Shown: positions 1-6,989, counted from the stretch's first letter. The stretch is DNA of 9,289 nucleotides from Acidimicrobiales bacterium (GCA_030039575.1 JASHVH010000176.1:1-9289); one strand, 5' to 3'. The notes: generated from the letters alone by a model not told the origin. Translations and numbers: made by a program.

Positions 1-2
1 CC

Positions 3-386
3 CAGAGTGTCGAGTACGGCCCCCGAATCGTCGCCGCACTGGAGTCCAACGTGCCCTTTACCTTCATGGGGAACGTCGCCAACACCGGCCACCTCGTCGC
101 CAACCTGCCGGATAACTGCTGCGTCGAGGTCCCGTGCACGGTACGAGGAGGGACGATAGTCGCCGGGCGGGTGGGCCCGCTGCCGGAGGCTTGCGCCGCC
201 CTCAACCGCATGGCCATCAACGTCCAATTGCTGACGGTCGAGGGAATATTGACTGGGCGCCGGGATCTTTTGCGCCAGGCGGCGTACGTGGACCCATTGT
301 TGTCGGGGCGGCTCAGCCTGGACCAAATCGGTGGGCTCGTCGACGAACTGCTTGACGCGCATGACCTCGAAAGCGTCCCGGCCTGA
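3..386 (+). CDS. GH4-family glycosidase (alpha-galactosidase/alpha-glucosidase type), C-terminal fragment
   Basis: This is the last 127 residues of a gene that begins outside the window; the frame is open from the left edge to TGA at 384-386. Seen: the stretch NVANTGHLVANLPDNCCVEVPC, then VGPLPEACAALNRMAINVQLLTVE, then LSLDQIGGLVDELLDAH at the C-terminus. This order matches the C-terminal part of MelA-like glycoside hydrolase family 4 proteins, which carry an N/T-G-x-(I/V)-x-NLP motif and an ALNR-x-(N/I)NVQ-LTVE helix before a final VDELL-AH helix. Known for the family: NAD(H)- and metal-dependent cleavage of alpha- or beta-glycosides by a redox-elimination mechanism in the cytoplasm. The N-terminal Rossmann fold and catalytic residues lie outside the window, so substrate and anomer preference cannot be called. 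The gene is followed on the same strand by an amidohydrolase gene 67 bp away, so a shared sugar-catabolic locus is possible but not shown. Confidence 0.85.
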   Translation, partial: QSVEYGPRIVAALESNVPFTFMGNVANTGHLVANLPDNCCVEVPCTVRGGTIVAGRVGPLPEACAALNRMAINVQLLTVEGILTGRRDLLRQAAYVDPLLSGRLSLDQIGGLVDELLDAHDLESVPA

Positions 387-397
387 GGTCACGTCCC

Positions 398-437
398 TCG
401 GGCCGAACCAAACAGAATCGGGCCGAACCAAACAGAA
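398..437. repeat. Perfect 20-bp tandem duplication in the gap before the amidohydrolase gene
   Basis: The unit TCGGGCCGAACCAAACAGAA occurs twice head to tail with no mismatch, at 398-417 and 418-437. It fills most of the 67-bp gap between the GH4 stop and the amidohydrolase start. The second copy runs straight into AGAAAGGGA (434-442), the only purine-rich Shine-Dalgarno candidate for the GTG at 454. It could be a replication-slippage duplication or a two-site binding region; the sequence alone does not decide. Confidence 0.9.
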
Positions 438-453
438 AGGGATGGCCTAACGG

Positions 454-1548
454 GTGGAGAGGAACTGGGACGACCTGCTGCTTCGGGAGTACCGGCCCGA
501 GCCGACAGTACGGCTGGCCGTGCACGAGGTACCTCGACCGTCGGCACCGGTGGTGGACGTGCACAATCATTTAGGGCGGCGCATGGACGTGAACGAACTG
601 GTGGTCAGCACCGACCAGGCCGAGTGGCTGGTAAAGGACGTAGGCGCCCTAGTGGGCGGCATGGACGAGTGGGACGTGCAAACCATCGTCAACCTGGACG
701 GCGATTGGAGCGACGAACTGGACGCCAACCTCGACCGGTACGACCGGGCCTACCCCGGTCGCTTCGCCACGTTCTGCCGTCTCGACTGGGCGGAATGCCG
801 GCGGCCCGGATGGCCGGACCGTTTGGCGAAGAGCCTGCAAGACTCGGTCGAACGCGGTGCGTGCGGCCTAAAGGTGTGGAAAGACGTCGGTCTTCACGTC
901 CGCGACGAAGCCGGTGCCCTTGTTTTGTGCGATGACGAGCGGCTGGCGCCAATGTGGGAGGTGGCGGCACAGGCGCAACTGCCGGTGCTGGTCCACATCG
1001 CCGATCCGCCGGCGTTCTTCGAGCCCCTGAGTGAGAAAAATGAGCGCCTCGAACAACTTTTGGTGCATCCTGAATGGCACTTCGCTGCTCCCGGCTTCCC
1101 CCGGTTCCAGGTCCTCATCGATGCGCTCGAGCACCTCCTGGCCGAGAACCCCGGCGTCACGTTCATCGGCGCCCACGTTGGTTGCAACGCAGAGGACTTG
1201 GGCTGGGTGGGCCGGGCCCTCGACACGTACCCGAACTTCTACGTGGACATCGCGGCCAGAGTGGCCGATCTTGGCCGGCAGCCCCGAGCGACCAGACGGC
1301 TCATAATGAGCCGTCCAACCCGGGTCCTTTTCGGCACGGACTCGTTCCCGCCGGACCACGTCGCCTACGCCGGGTATTTCCGTTTCCTGGAAACAGACGA
1401 CGAGTACTTCCCCTACTCGCAGTCCAACCCGCCGGGGAGCGGACGATGGGCCATCTCGGGTTTGTACCTGCCTGAGGATGTGCTCGTCGATGTCTACGGA
1501 GGTAATGCCCGCCGGATCATCCCCGGGCTCACGTCGCCACAGCCATGA
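454..1548 (+). CDS. Metal-dependent amidohydrolase (Amidohydrolase_2/ACMSD-like TIM barrel)
   Basis: A 364-residue protein. Seen: DVHNHLG near the N-terminus gives the HxH metal pair (H37, H39) at the end of the first barrel strand. A GLKVWKD strand follows (K140), then VLVHIAD (H181), FIGAHVGCN (H241) and VLFGTDSFPP (D296). This is the ordered metal and catalytic set of the PF04909 amidohydrolases, a family that includes ACMSD-type decarboxylases and 2-pyrone-4,6-dicarboxylate lactonase-like enzymes. The length suits the family. The GTG start is well fixed: an in-frame TAA lies at 448-450, and the next start (ATG at 583) would remove the HxH motif. The purine-rich AAAGGGA lies about 12 bases upstream, slightly far. 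The protein is cytoplasmic, with no signal peptide. Location after a GH4 gene hints at a carbohydrate-derived or aromatic-acid substrate; the reaction (C-N, C-O or C-C cleavage) cannot be named from sequence. Confidence 0.85.
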   Translation: MERNWDDLLLREYRPEPTVRLAVHEVPRPSAPVVDVHNHLGRRMDVNELVVSTDQAEWLVKDVGALVGGMDEWDVQTIVNLDGDWSDELDANLDRYDRAYPGRFATFCRLDWAECRRPGWPDRLAKSLQDSVERGACGLKVWKDVGLHVRDEAGALVLCDDERLAPMWEVAAQAQLPVLVHIADPPAFFEPLSEKNERLEQLLVHPEWHFAAPGFPRFQVLIDALEHLLAENPGVTFIGAHVGCNAEDLGWVGRALDTYPNFYVDIAARVADLGRQPRATRRLIMSRPTRVLFGTDSFPPDHVAYAGYFRFLETDDEYFPYSQSNPPGSGRWAISGLYLPEDVLVDVYGGNARRIIPGLTSPQP

Positions 1549-1549
1549 G

Positions 1550-1555
1550 TATTTT
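1550..1555 (+). promoter_or_regulatory. Possible -10 element before the CoA-transferase pair
   Basis: TATTTT stands out in the 32-bp gap after the amidohydrolase stop, an unusually AT-rich spot for this window, and fits TANNNT. It would start a transcript at about 1562 with a leader of about 19 bases before ATG 1581. I see no -35 match, so it may only be spacer sequence in a longer operon. Confidence 0.2.
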
Positions 1556-1580
1556 GGTATCTCATGGGTGATGATCGAGC

Positions 1581-2363
1581 ATGACGAAGGTCTTTGACCG
1601 AGCAGACGAGGCTGTTTTCGACATAGGCGACGGCGCCACCATCGCGGTTGGGGGGTTCGGCCTTTGCGGTGTCCCGATGGACTTGATACGCGCTGTCCTC
1701 CGCGCCGGGCCCCGGGATCTCAGGGTCGTCTCGAACAATGCCGGCGTAGACGACTGGGGCCTCGGCATCTTGCTAAAGGAACGGCGGATCACAAAGATGA
1801 CCAGTTCTTATGTCGGCGAGAACCGTGAGTTCGCCAGTCAGTACCTGGCCGGTCAACTGGAACTCGAATTAGTGCCCCAGGGGACCCTGGTCGAGCGCCT
1901 CCGCGCGGGAGGGTCGGGCATCCCGGCCTTTTACACCCCGACCGGGGTGGGGACCCTGGTCGCAGAGGGCGGCTTGGTTTGCAAATACCACTCAGATGGC
2001 CGGGTGGCCCAAATCTCGGCGCCGAAGGAAACCCGCGACTTCGGAAGTGGCCGGTACCTGCTGGAGGAGGCCATCGCCACGGACTTTGCCCTGGTCAGAG
2101 CGAAAGCCGGAGATCCCTTGGGGAACCTCGTCTTTCACGGCTCGGCTCGTAACTTCAACCCACTATGCGCTATGGCCGGCCGGACCACTATCGCTGAGGT
2201 CGAGCAGCTGGTCGAGGTCGGACAGCTCGAACCTGATCAGGTGCACTTACCGGGGATCTTCGTCCAGCGGGTAGTCCTGGCCAGCGCGGCCGAAGAACAG
2301 CCGGTCGCGCCGTGCGTCGGCCGTGCCATTCTGGATGGAGACCTCGGTGCCACTTACCCGTGA
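1581..2363 (+). CDS. scoA: 3-oxoacid CoA-transferase, subunit alpha (SCOT family I)
   Basis: A 260-residue alpha subunit of a two-subunit family I CoA transferase. Seen: GGFGLCGVP (residues 24-32), [65 protein letters not shown] split over consecutive strands, and near the end [26 protein letters not shown]. These blocks occur in this order in succinyl-CoA:3-ketoacid CoA-transferase A subunits. Known role: with the beta subunit, moves CoA from succinyl-CoA to acetoacetate or a related 3-oxoacid in the cytoplasm, feeding thiolysis to acetyl-CoA. The family also includes 3-oxoadipate and butyrate/acetoacetate CoA transferases, so substrate is inferred; the YVGEN and PTG blocks fit SCOT best. 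ATG 1581 is preceded by the weak purine run GGGTGATGA. The C-terminus runs about 15 residues past the last recognisable block and overlaps the start of the beta gene, which implies translational coupling. Confidence 0.9.
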   Translation: MTKVFDRADEAVFDIGDGATIAVGGFGLCGVPMDLIRAVLRAGPRDLRVVSNNAGVDDWGLGILLKERRITKMTSSYVGENREFASQYLAGQLELELVPQGTLVERLRAGGSGIPAFYTPTGVGTLVAEGGLVCKYHSDGRVAQISAPKETRDFGSGRYLLEEAIATDFALVRAKAGDPLGNLVFHGSARNFNPLCAMAGRTTIAEVEQLVEVGQLEPDQVHLPGIFVQRVVLASAAEEQPVAPCVGRAILDGDLGATYP

Positions 2364-3057
2364 GCAGCTTGCGGCTCGAGTGGGGATGGAATTTCCAGCC
2401 GGTACATATGTTAATCTCGGCATCGGGTTACCGACCCTCGTCGCCCATCACCTTCCAGACCGGGTCGACGTTATCGTGCACAGCGAAAATGGCATCCTTG
2501 GGGTAGGGCCTTACCCGGCCCCCGGTTCCGAAGACCCCGACGTGGTCAACGCCGGGAAAGAAAGGGTGACCGTCCATAAAGGGGCTTCTTTTTTCGACTC
2601 GGCCCTTTCGTTCGCAATGGTCAGGGGAGGCCATATCGATGTGGCCGTCCTTGGTGCCATGCAAGTCTCGGCCGCTGGCGACCTGGCCAGCTGGCTTATA
2701 CCCGGGAAAGTGGTAAAGGGAATGGGCGGGGCCATGGACCTCGTGCACGGGGCGAAAAGAGTGATCGTCATGATGGAACACGTGGCCAGGGACGGGTCGT
2801 TCAAGATCGTGAAGGAATGCAGCTTTCCTTGTACGGGCCGGCGCGTCGTGCACCGGGTAATTACCGACATGGCGGTGATCGATGTTGGTCCCGATGGGCT
2901 CATCTTGCGGGAACTCGCGCCCCGTGTGAGCCTCGATGATGTCCGAGGCGTGACTGAGCCTGAGCTAACGGTGCTGGGCCCTCTGCTTACGATGGCAGTC
3001 GAGGGCTGGCTTCCGGCAGGTTTCGTTCGCCGCCGCTCAACCCCTGACGATCGCTAA
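2347..3057 (+). CDS. scoB: 3-oxoacid CoA-transferase, subunit beta (SCOT family I)
   Basis: A 236-residue beta subunit when read from GTG 2347. Seen: [13 protein letters not shown] (residues 21-33), then SENGILG with E47, the glutamate that forms the glutamyl-CoA thioester intermediate in this family. Then come [45 protein letters not shown] and [16 protein letters not shown], a nearly complete SCOT beta signature. It pairs with the preceding alpha gene as one enzyme. Three in-frame starts exist: GTG 2323, ATG 2335 and GTG 2347. I chose 2347 because only it has a well-placed Shine-Dalgarno (GGAG at 2337-2340, 6-base spacing) and homologues begin close to the TREQ(L/M)AAR helix. With this start it overlaps the alpha gene by 17 bp; 2335 remains plausible. 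The stop codon lies inside the 3' end of the convergent MBL-rhodanese gene (21-bp overlap). Confidence 0.9.
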   Translation: MPLTREQLAARVGMEFPAGTYVNLGIGLPTLVAHHLPDRVDVIVHSENGILGVGPYPAPGSEDPDVVNAGKERVTVHKGASFFDSALSFAMVRGGHIDVAVLGAMQVSAAGDLASWLIPGKVVKGMGGAMDLVHGAKRVIVMMEHVARDGSFKIVKECSFPCTGRRVVHRVITDMAVIDVGPDGLILRELAPRVSLDDVRGVTEPELTVLGPLLTMAVEGWLPAGFVRRRSTPDDR

Positions 3058-4440
3058 ACCGGAGCCGGGTGCATTTTCGAACGCGTCGTCGACCAGCACA
3101 GGGAACAAACCCTCGCCGGACAGCAGGGAGGCCGCGATGGCAGCCCGAAACCCGGAGTGGCAGTGGACCCAAATTTCCTCGTCGCCGGGCAACGTCGAGT
3201 AAACAGCGGCAACCTCGGGGAGCGGGACTGGACGGGCACCTCTGATGTGCCCGTCACGCCATTCGTACGGGAAGCGTACGTCGAGGACCTTCGGGAGCGG
3301 CCCCTCCCGGTTGCGCCGGGCCAGCTCGAGGAAGTCTCGGACTTCGTAATGGGCCGGTTCCTGGTCGTGCAGTGACGCCAGTGAAGCCGCCGGCACCCAG
3401 CCCAGTGGGGTCTCCCGCCCGATCCTGGACAACCAGTGGCACGCTTCGGCCGCTTCGTCCGCGGTGTCGGCCACCAGGACGAACGGGGCCGTGAACGGGA
3501 CAAGCCAGCCGAGGTAAGTGGGCAGGTCGGGACCGAGCTCGATGTTGAGCGATCCCCGCCGGTGAGCCCGGCCGAACGTCCTCCGAGCACGCAGGTCCAC
3601 GACCACCGCCCCCAAGCGCACGAGTTCCGGGACCTCGTCTGGGGGGACGGGTGGCGGTGGGCCGGGACGTGGTTCGGCGGCGCCGGCCCGGTTGAACGGG
3701 GCCATGTACCGGTAATAGGCAGGGATGGGCAACGCGTCGTGGAGGAGGGTCTCGACGAACGGTTCCAACGGCAGCTGCGCGGCCGGGTTGCGGGCCCGTT
3801 CACCGGCGATCGTGAGGACCTCGCTGGGTGCACTCACGCCGGTGCCGGCGGCACAAAAACTACCGAAACCGTGGGTCGGGAGGACGACCGTGCCGGGGGA
3901 CAGCTCGTTGAGCAACCTCCGGACCGAGTACCACTGGGCTTCTGCCAGCTTGGCGGTCCGCTCGGCGCCCGAGAGGTCGGTCCTGCCCGTCGCGGCGGCG
4001 AGCAGCGACCCGCCTGTCATCACCGCCTTGGCCCCGAGGCCGTCCTCGACCAAGAACGCGAGGTGGTGCGGAGTGTGCCCCGGCGTGTCCAGGACTTTGA
4101 AGGCCAGCGCGCCGACGGTGAGGACGTCGCCCTCGAGCAGGGCTTCGCGTTCGGCCGCGAAATCGACCGGCTCACCTCCCGGGACGCCGTAGGTCGCCCT
4201 GGTCCGGCGGGCCAGAGCCAGACCTCCGCTCACGTAATCGTTGTGGACGTGGGTTTCGAGGACCAACGTGATGTCCACGCCAAGTTCGCTTGCCGCCTCG
4301 ACGTATGGGGCCGGGTCCCGCTGAGGGTCGACGACCGCTGCCTTTTCGCCATCGTGGACCAGGTAGCTGCGGTCACCGAGGCCTGGCGCGTCATAAGGGA
4401 CGATGCTGAGGCGCTTGGTTGTCGGTAGCGGTTCAGTCAC
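3037..4440 (-). CDS. MBL-fold hydrolase fused to two rhodanese domains (persulfide dioxygenase/CstB-like)
   Basis: A 467-residue fusion read from GTG 4440. Domain 1 (about 10-240) is a metallo-beta-lactamase fold: [20 protein letters not shown] (H64, H66, D68), DTPGHTPHH (H122), TGGSLL (143-147) and PTHGFGSF (H190). Domain 2 (about 265-360) is rhodanese-like with [11 protein letters not shown] but no cysteine in its active loop. Domain 3 (about 370-467) is rhodanese with [14 protein letters not shown] and the active loop CHSGFR (C427). Known relatives oxidise glutathione or other low-molecular-weight persulfide and move sulfane sulfur, as ETHE1 and CstB do. A role in sulfide/persulfide detoxification is inferred. 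Two metal-site positions differ from ETHE1: Tyr69 in place of His and Gly144 in place of the Asp ligand. The frame is open 14 codons further up to GTG 4482, but 4440 places the start just before the conserved (S)[14 protein letters not shown] strand; neither has a strong Shine-Dalgarno. It converges on the CoA-transferase beta gene. Confidence 0.87.
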   Translation of the reverse strand: MTEPLPTTKRLSIVPYDAPGLGDRSYLVHDGEKAAVVDPQRDPAPYVEAASELGVDITLVLETHVHNDYVSGGLALARRTRATYGVPGGEPVDFAAEREALLEGDVLTVGALAFKVLDTPGHTPHHLAFLVEDGLGAKAVMTGGSLLAAATGRTDLSGAERTAKLAEAQWYSVRRLLNELSPGTVVLPTHGFGSFCAAGTGVSAPSEVLTIAGERARNPAAQLPLEPFVETLLHDALPIPAYYRYMAPFNRAGAAEPRPGPPPPVPPDEVPELVRLGAVVVDLRARRTFGRAHRRGSLNIELGPDLPTYLGWLVPFTAPFVLVADTADEAAEACHWLSRIGRETPLGWVPAASLASLHDQEPAHYEVRDFLELARRNREGPLPKVLDVRFPYEWRDGHIRGARPVPLPEVAAVYSTLPGDEEIWVHCHSGFRAAIAASLLSGEGLFPVLVDDAFENAPGSGLAIVRG

Positions 4441-4568
4441 TTTCGGCTCATGACCAGCATGGCACGGGCGCTCCGGGTTCACCAGGGACTGCGGTCAGCC
4501 TGTCGTGCGAGCCAATCGGCAGGCCAAGAGAACAGACGTTGGCTTTCTGCTACGTCCTGCGACCCAAA

Positions 4569-4597
4569 CCCGCCGGCGCGGGGAACCCCAAGGCGGG
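4569..4597 (-). terminator. Hairpin after the COG4315 gene, possible terminator
   Basis: Read on the minus strand, 9 bases after the stop of the secreted repeat protein, CCCGCC (4597-4592) pairs with GGCGGG (4574-4569) around a 17-base loop that itself contains GGGG/CCCC. The stem is followed by TTTGGGT, a poor U-run. It is well placed to separate this gene from the MBL-rhodanese gene downstream, but in GC-rich DNA six-base stems arise by chance. Confidence 0.3.
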
Positions 4598-4605
4598 CCC
4601 GACGT

Positions 4606-5118
4606 TCATCGTGGGAGCATGACGTTGCCGAACGGCCCTATCAAGTGCCAACCGGAGACGCCGACCCCGTTCGTCTGGCCCGGAGCAGTGTCGCCCTTGA
4701 AGTAATAGAGCAAATGCCCGTAGAACGTGACCTGGTCCGGCTTTTGCCCATCGGCCTTGGCGACCTCGGACTTCTTTATGAGCGCCCCTGTGGTGATGGC
4801 CCCCTTATCTGTCAGCGCCGGCCATGTCGAGGCACAACTCCCGGTACAGCCGCTCTTCGTCCCGTGGTCCCCATCGAAAACGTAAAGCGAATGCCCGTCG
4901 GGACCGATGGCGAAGATGCCCTGTTTTCCTTTGGCCAAGCTGATCGTTTTCCCGGTCGCCTTTGCCGCCCCGATGTCCAGGAACGCACTCCGGCTCGGCG
5001 CCGCCCCCGGGCCGGAGGCTGACGCGGTCCCGTACCACGACAAGGTCACGAGGGCCAGTAGCACTGCGACCAAACTTCCCAGAGCCCGAGGCAACCTGTA
5101 GTTCTTGTAGGTTCTCAT
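4606..5118 (-). CDS. Secreted COG4315-type repeat protein (Lipoprotein_15 repeats)
   Basis: A 170-residue exported protein. Seen: a Sec signal peptide with basic start (RTYKNYRLPR), hydrophobic core (GSLVAVLLALVTL) and an AxA cleavage site at A32-S33-A34; there is no lipobox cysteine. The mature part holds two repeats of the PF03640 type. The first is GPDGHSLYVFDGDHGTKSGCTGSCASTWPAL split across residues 72-102, with C91, C95 and W99. The second (129-164) has YGHLLYYFKGDTAPGQTNGVGVSGWHLIGPFG features, the GH-LYYF-GD-G-TNG-G pattern without cysteines. The molecular role of this family is unknown. The start is ATG 5118: AAAGGAG lies 5 bases upstream, and GTG one codon earlier is too close to it. 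The same frame stays open far upstream, but that part is antisense to the acyl-CoA synthetase and is not coding. It is transcribed away from that synthetase and toward the MBL-rhodanese gene. Confidence 0.87.
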   Translation of the reverse strand: MRTYKNYRLPRALGSLVAVLLALVTLSWYGTASASGPGAAPSRSAFLDIGAAKATGKTISLAKGKQGIFAIGPDGHSLYVFDGDHGTKSGCTGSCASTWPALTDKGAITTGALIKKSEVAKADGQKPDQVTFYGHLLYYFKGDTAPGQTNGVGVSGWHLIGPFGNVMLPR

Positions 5119-5170
5119 CACCGCTCCTTTGCTGAGTGCAGGCCAGCATGACGTCCGCCAACAATGGTTG

Positions 5171-5180
5171 GGCACGTGCC
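5171..5180. promoter_or_regulatory. Perfect 10-bp palindrome with CACGTG core, possible operator
   Basis: GGCACGTGCC is identical to its reverse complement. It lies in the 258-bp region between the divergent COG4315 and acyl-CoA synthetase genes, 53 bp before the COG4315 start, where a repressor or activator site is expected. I could not find a clear -35/-10 pair beside it, so regulation is an inference from symmetry and position. Confidence 0.3.
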
Positions 5181-5255
5181 GGCTCCACCTACCCTCACTT
5201 AGGTACGGGGGAAGCGCCCGATCGGATTGCTGCCGGCGGCCACCGGCGGTCCCTT

Positions 5256-5286
5256 CCCCCGGGCGAGGGTAGCCCCCGCGGGCGAG
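5256..5286. repeat. Imperfect direct repeat in the divergent intergenic region
   Basis: CCCCCGGGCGAG (5256-5267) recurs as CCCCCGCGGGCGAG (5273-5286), the same unit with a two-base GC insertion, after a 5-base spacer. The rest of the 5119-5376 region holds the palindrome at 5171-5180, a short inverted repeat CGGCC-N5-GGCCG (5303-5317) and no gene that I can support. Low-complexity GC sequence could explain the repeat. Confidence 0.5.
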
Positions 5287-5335
5287 CCAATGGTCGGTCG
5301 GGCGGCCATACCGGCCGGGCCACCGAGCGGGTACG

Positions 5336-5341
5336 TAGGCT
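5336..5341 (+). promoter_or_regulatory. Candidate -10 element for the acyl-CoA synthetase gene
   Basis: TAGGCT fits the actinobacterial TANNNT -10 pattern and lies about 35 bases before the ATG at 5377. It would give a 5' leader of roughly 29 bases that includes the GGAAGGGG ribosome site. No convincing -35 box is seen 17-19 bases upstream. Confidence 0.25.
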
Positions 5342-5376
5342 CGTGCTGTGCACTTTGAGCCTCGGAAGGGGTCGTA

Positions 5377-6930
5377 ATGAAGGTTCCGCTCACGGTTGGC
5401 GACTTTTTGGACCGCGCCGCCCTTGCTTACAGAGACAGGACAGCCGTTGTCGACGAGCCCGGCGCCACGGCCGGCCTCGGCGCAATCACCTACCAGGAAC
5501 TGGAGGCGCGGGCGCGCGGCATGGCCCTGGCCCTCGACCACATGGGGGTGGAGGAAAAGGAACGGGTGGCCATCGTCAGCCCCAATGCCGCTCGTTTCTT
5601 GATCTCTTTCTATGGCGTGAGCGCCTATGGGAGGGCCCTTGTCCCCATCAATTTCCGGCTCGTGGCCGACGAGGTCCAGTACATCGTCGACCACTCGGGG
5701 GCGTCGGTGCTCCTGGTCGACCCCGAACTCGACGAGGCGCTCGCGAGCGTCACGGCCAAGGAACGCATAGTCCTGGACGGACGAGCGGACGCAGAACTGT
5801 TCGCTGAGGCGCCACAGGGGCGTTACCCGCGGGAATGGGCGGGCGACGAGGACAGTACGGCCAGCATCAATTACACCAGCGGCACGACCGCCCGCCCGAA
5901 GGGCGTCCAGCTGACACACCGGAACTGCTGGCTCAACGCCGCGATTTTTGGATGGCACACGACGGTTACGGACAGAGACGTCTACCTGCACGCCCTCCCG
6001 ATGTTCCATTGCAACGGGTGGGGTATGCCGTACGCGGTTACGGCAATGGGTTGCAAGCAAATCGTCCTACGGAGGGTCGACGGCGAGGACATCCTGCGCC
6101 GGGTCGACGAGCACGGGGTGACCCTAATGTGCGGGGCACCGGCCGTGGTCGCAGCTGTACTCGAGGCGGCCGAAGCCCGCCGGCAACGGGGCGAAGCCGT
6201 GCCCGGGCAGGGGACGGCCCGGGTCGTCGTAGCGGGCGCACCCCCACCGACCAGGACCATCCAGCGCATAGCCGAGCTCGAATGGGAGTTCATCCAGATC
6301 TATGGCCTAACTGAAACGGCGCCCCTGCTCACGGTCAATAGGGCACCCCACGAATGGGACGAACTCGACGTTGGAGAACGCTCCCGGCGCCTCTGCCGGG
6401 CCGGCGTGCCTGCGGTCGGGGTTCGCGTCCGTCGGGCCGAAGGAGGCGAGATCCTGGCCCGCTCGAACCACGTGTTCGGGGGCTATTGGGCCCAGCCGGA
6501 ACAGACGGCCGAGGCCGTCGTGGACGGGTGGTTCAAAACCGGCGATGGTGGCGACATCGACGAGTACGGCTATGTCACCATCACCGACCGCAAAAAGGAC
6601 GTGATCATCACTGGAGGCGAGAACGTCTCGTCCATCGAGGTCGAGGATTGCCTATACCAGCACCCGGCGGTGGCCGAAGTCGCCGTTATCGGCGTCCCGG
6701 ACCCCGACTGGGGCGAGAGCGTGAAGGCGCTGGTGGTGCTGAGCGAGGGGGCTTCGGCCACCGAACAAGAGATCGTCGAGTTCGCCAGAGCGCGCATGGC
6801 CCATTTCAAATGCCCGCGCTCGGTTGAGTTCCGCCCGTCGCTGGCCCGGACGGCGACCGGGAAGTTGCAGAAGTTCAAGTTGCGGGAACCCTATTGGGAG
6901 GGCCAGGAGCGCCGGGTATCGGGCGGCTGA
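5377..6930 (+). CDS. Acyl-CoA synthetase (AMP-forming, ANL superfamily, FadD/MACS type)
   Basis: A 517-residue enzyme with every core motif of the ANL family in order. These are the P-loop YTSGTTARPKG (166-176), LPMFHCNGWGMPYA, IYGLTET (308-314) that closes the active site, KTGD with D390 that binds the AMP ribose, the hinge DRKKDVIITGGENVSS (from D404), and TATGKLQK with the catalytic K496. It is therefore expected to be active. Reaction: carboxylate + ATP gives acyl-AMP, then acyl-CoA, in the cytoplasm. The FHCNGWG block and length resemble the medium/long-chain fatty acyl and 3-methylmercaptopropionyl-CoA ligase branch; chain length cannot be told. ATG 5377 has a good Shine-Dalgarno, GGAAGGGG, about 6 bases upstream. 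It is preceded by a divergent intergenic region and followed by a large hairpin, so it is probably monocistronic. Confidence 0.93.
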   Translation: MKVPLTVGDFLDRAALAYRDRTAVVDEPGATAGLGAITYQELEARARGMALALDHMGVEEKERVAIVSPNAARFLISFYGVSAYGRALVPINFRLVADEVQYIVDHSGASVLLVDPELDEALASVTAKERIVLDGRADAELFAEAPQGRYPREWAGDEDSTASINYTSGTTARPKGVQLTHRNCWLNAAIFGWHTTVTDRDVYLHALPMFHCNGWGMPYAVTAMGCKQIVLRRVDGEDILRRVDEHGVTLMCGAPAVVAAVLEAAEARRQRGEAVPGQGTARVVVAGAPPPTRTIQRIAELEWEFIQIYGLTETAPLLTVNRAPHEWDELDVGERSRRLCRAGVPAVGVRVRRAEGGEILARSNHVFGGYWAQPEQTAEAVVDGWFKTGDGGDIDEYGYVTITDRKKDVIITGGENVSSIEVEDCLYQHPAVAEVAVIGVPDPDWGESVKALVVLSEGASATEQEIVEFARARMAHFKCPRSVEFRPSLARTATGKLQKFKLREPYWEGQERRVSGG

Positions 6931-6934
6931 CCTC

Positions 6935-6989
6935 GGCCCCGCAGAGGCGCTCCGTGCGACCCGCTCCGGGCGAGCGGCTCTGTGGGGCC
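6935..6989 (+). terminator. Nested GC-rich hairpin after the acyl-CoA synthetase gene
   Basis: Four bases after the TGA, GGCCCCGCAGAG (6935-6946) pairs with CTCTGTGGGGCC (6978-6989), 12 positions with one G-U pair in RNA. Inside it, CCGCTC (6961-6966) pairs with GAGCGG (6972-6977) around a 5-base loop, ending directly against the outer 3' arm so that the two stems could stack. CGCTCCG also repeats at 6948-6954 and 6962-6968, allowing an alternative inner pairing. There is no U-run, as is common for actinobacterial terminators. The position suggests a terminator that also separates the MFS gene. Confidence 0.5.

Noticed and set aside
868..1359. 163-codon minus-strand open frame within the amidohydrolase
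   Set aside because: Antisense to the conserved metal-binding strands of the amidohydrolase and without any motif of its own.
3436..4428. 330-codon plus-strand open frame opposite the MBL-rhodanese gene
   Set aside because: It is the complement of a gene with clear conserved motifs, its product is low-complexity and Arg/Gly-rich, and it has no family resemblance. Long antisense frames are normal in high-GC DNA.
4523..4543. GCCAA-N11-TTGGC inverted repeat between the COG4315 and MBL-rhodanese genes
   Set aside because: Short arms, a long spacer and no nearby promoter elements; too weak to call an operator.
5303..5317. Inverted repeat CGGCC-N5-GGCCG upstream of the acyl-CoA synthetase as an operator
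   Set aside because: Five-base GC-only arms are expected often by chance at this base composition, and the symmetry does not extend outward.
5119..6060. Upstream extension of the COG4315 frame on the minus strand
   Set aside because: The part before ATG 5118 is antisense to the acyl-CoA synthetase and the intergenic region, lacks family motifs, and the signal peptide and Shine-Dalgarno both fix the start at 5118.
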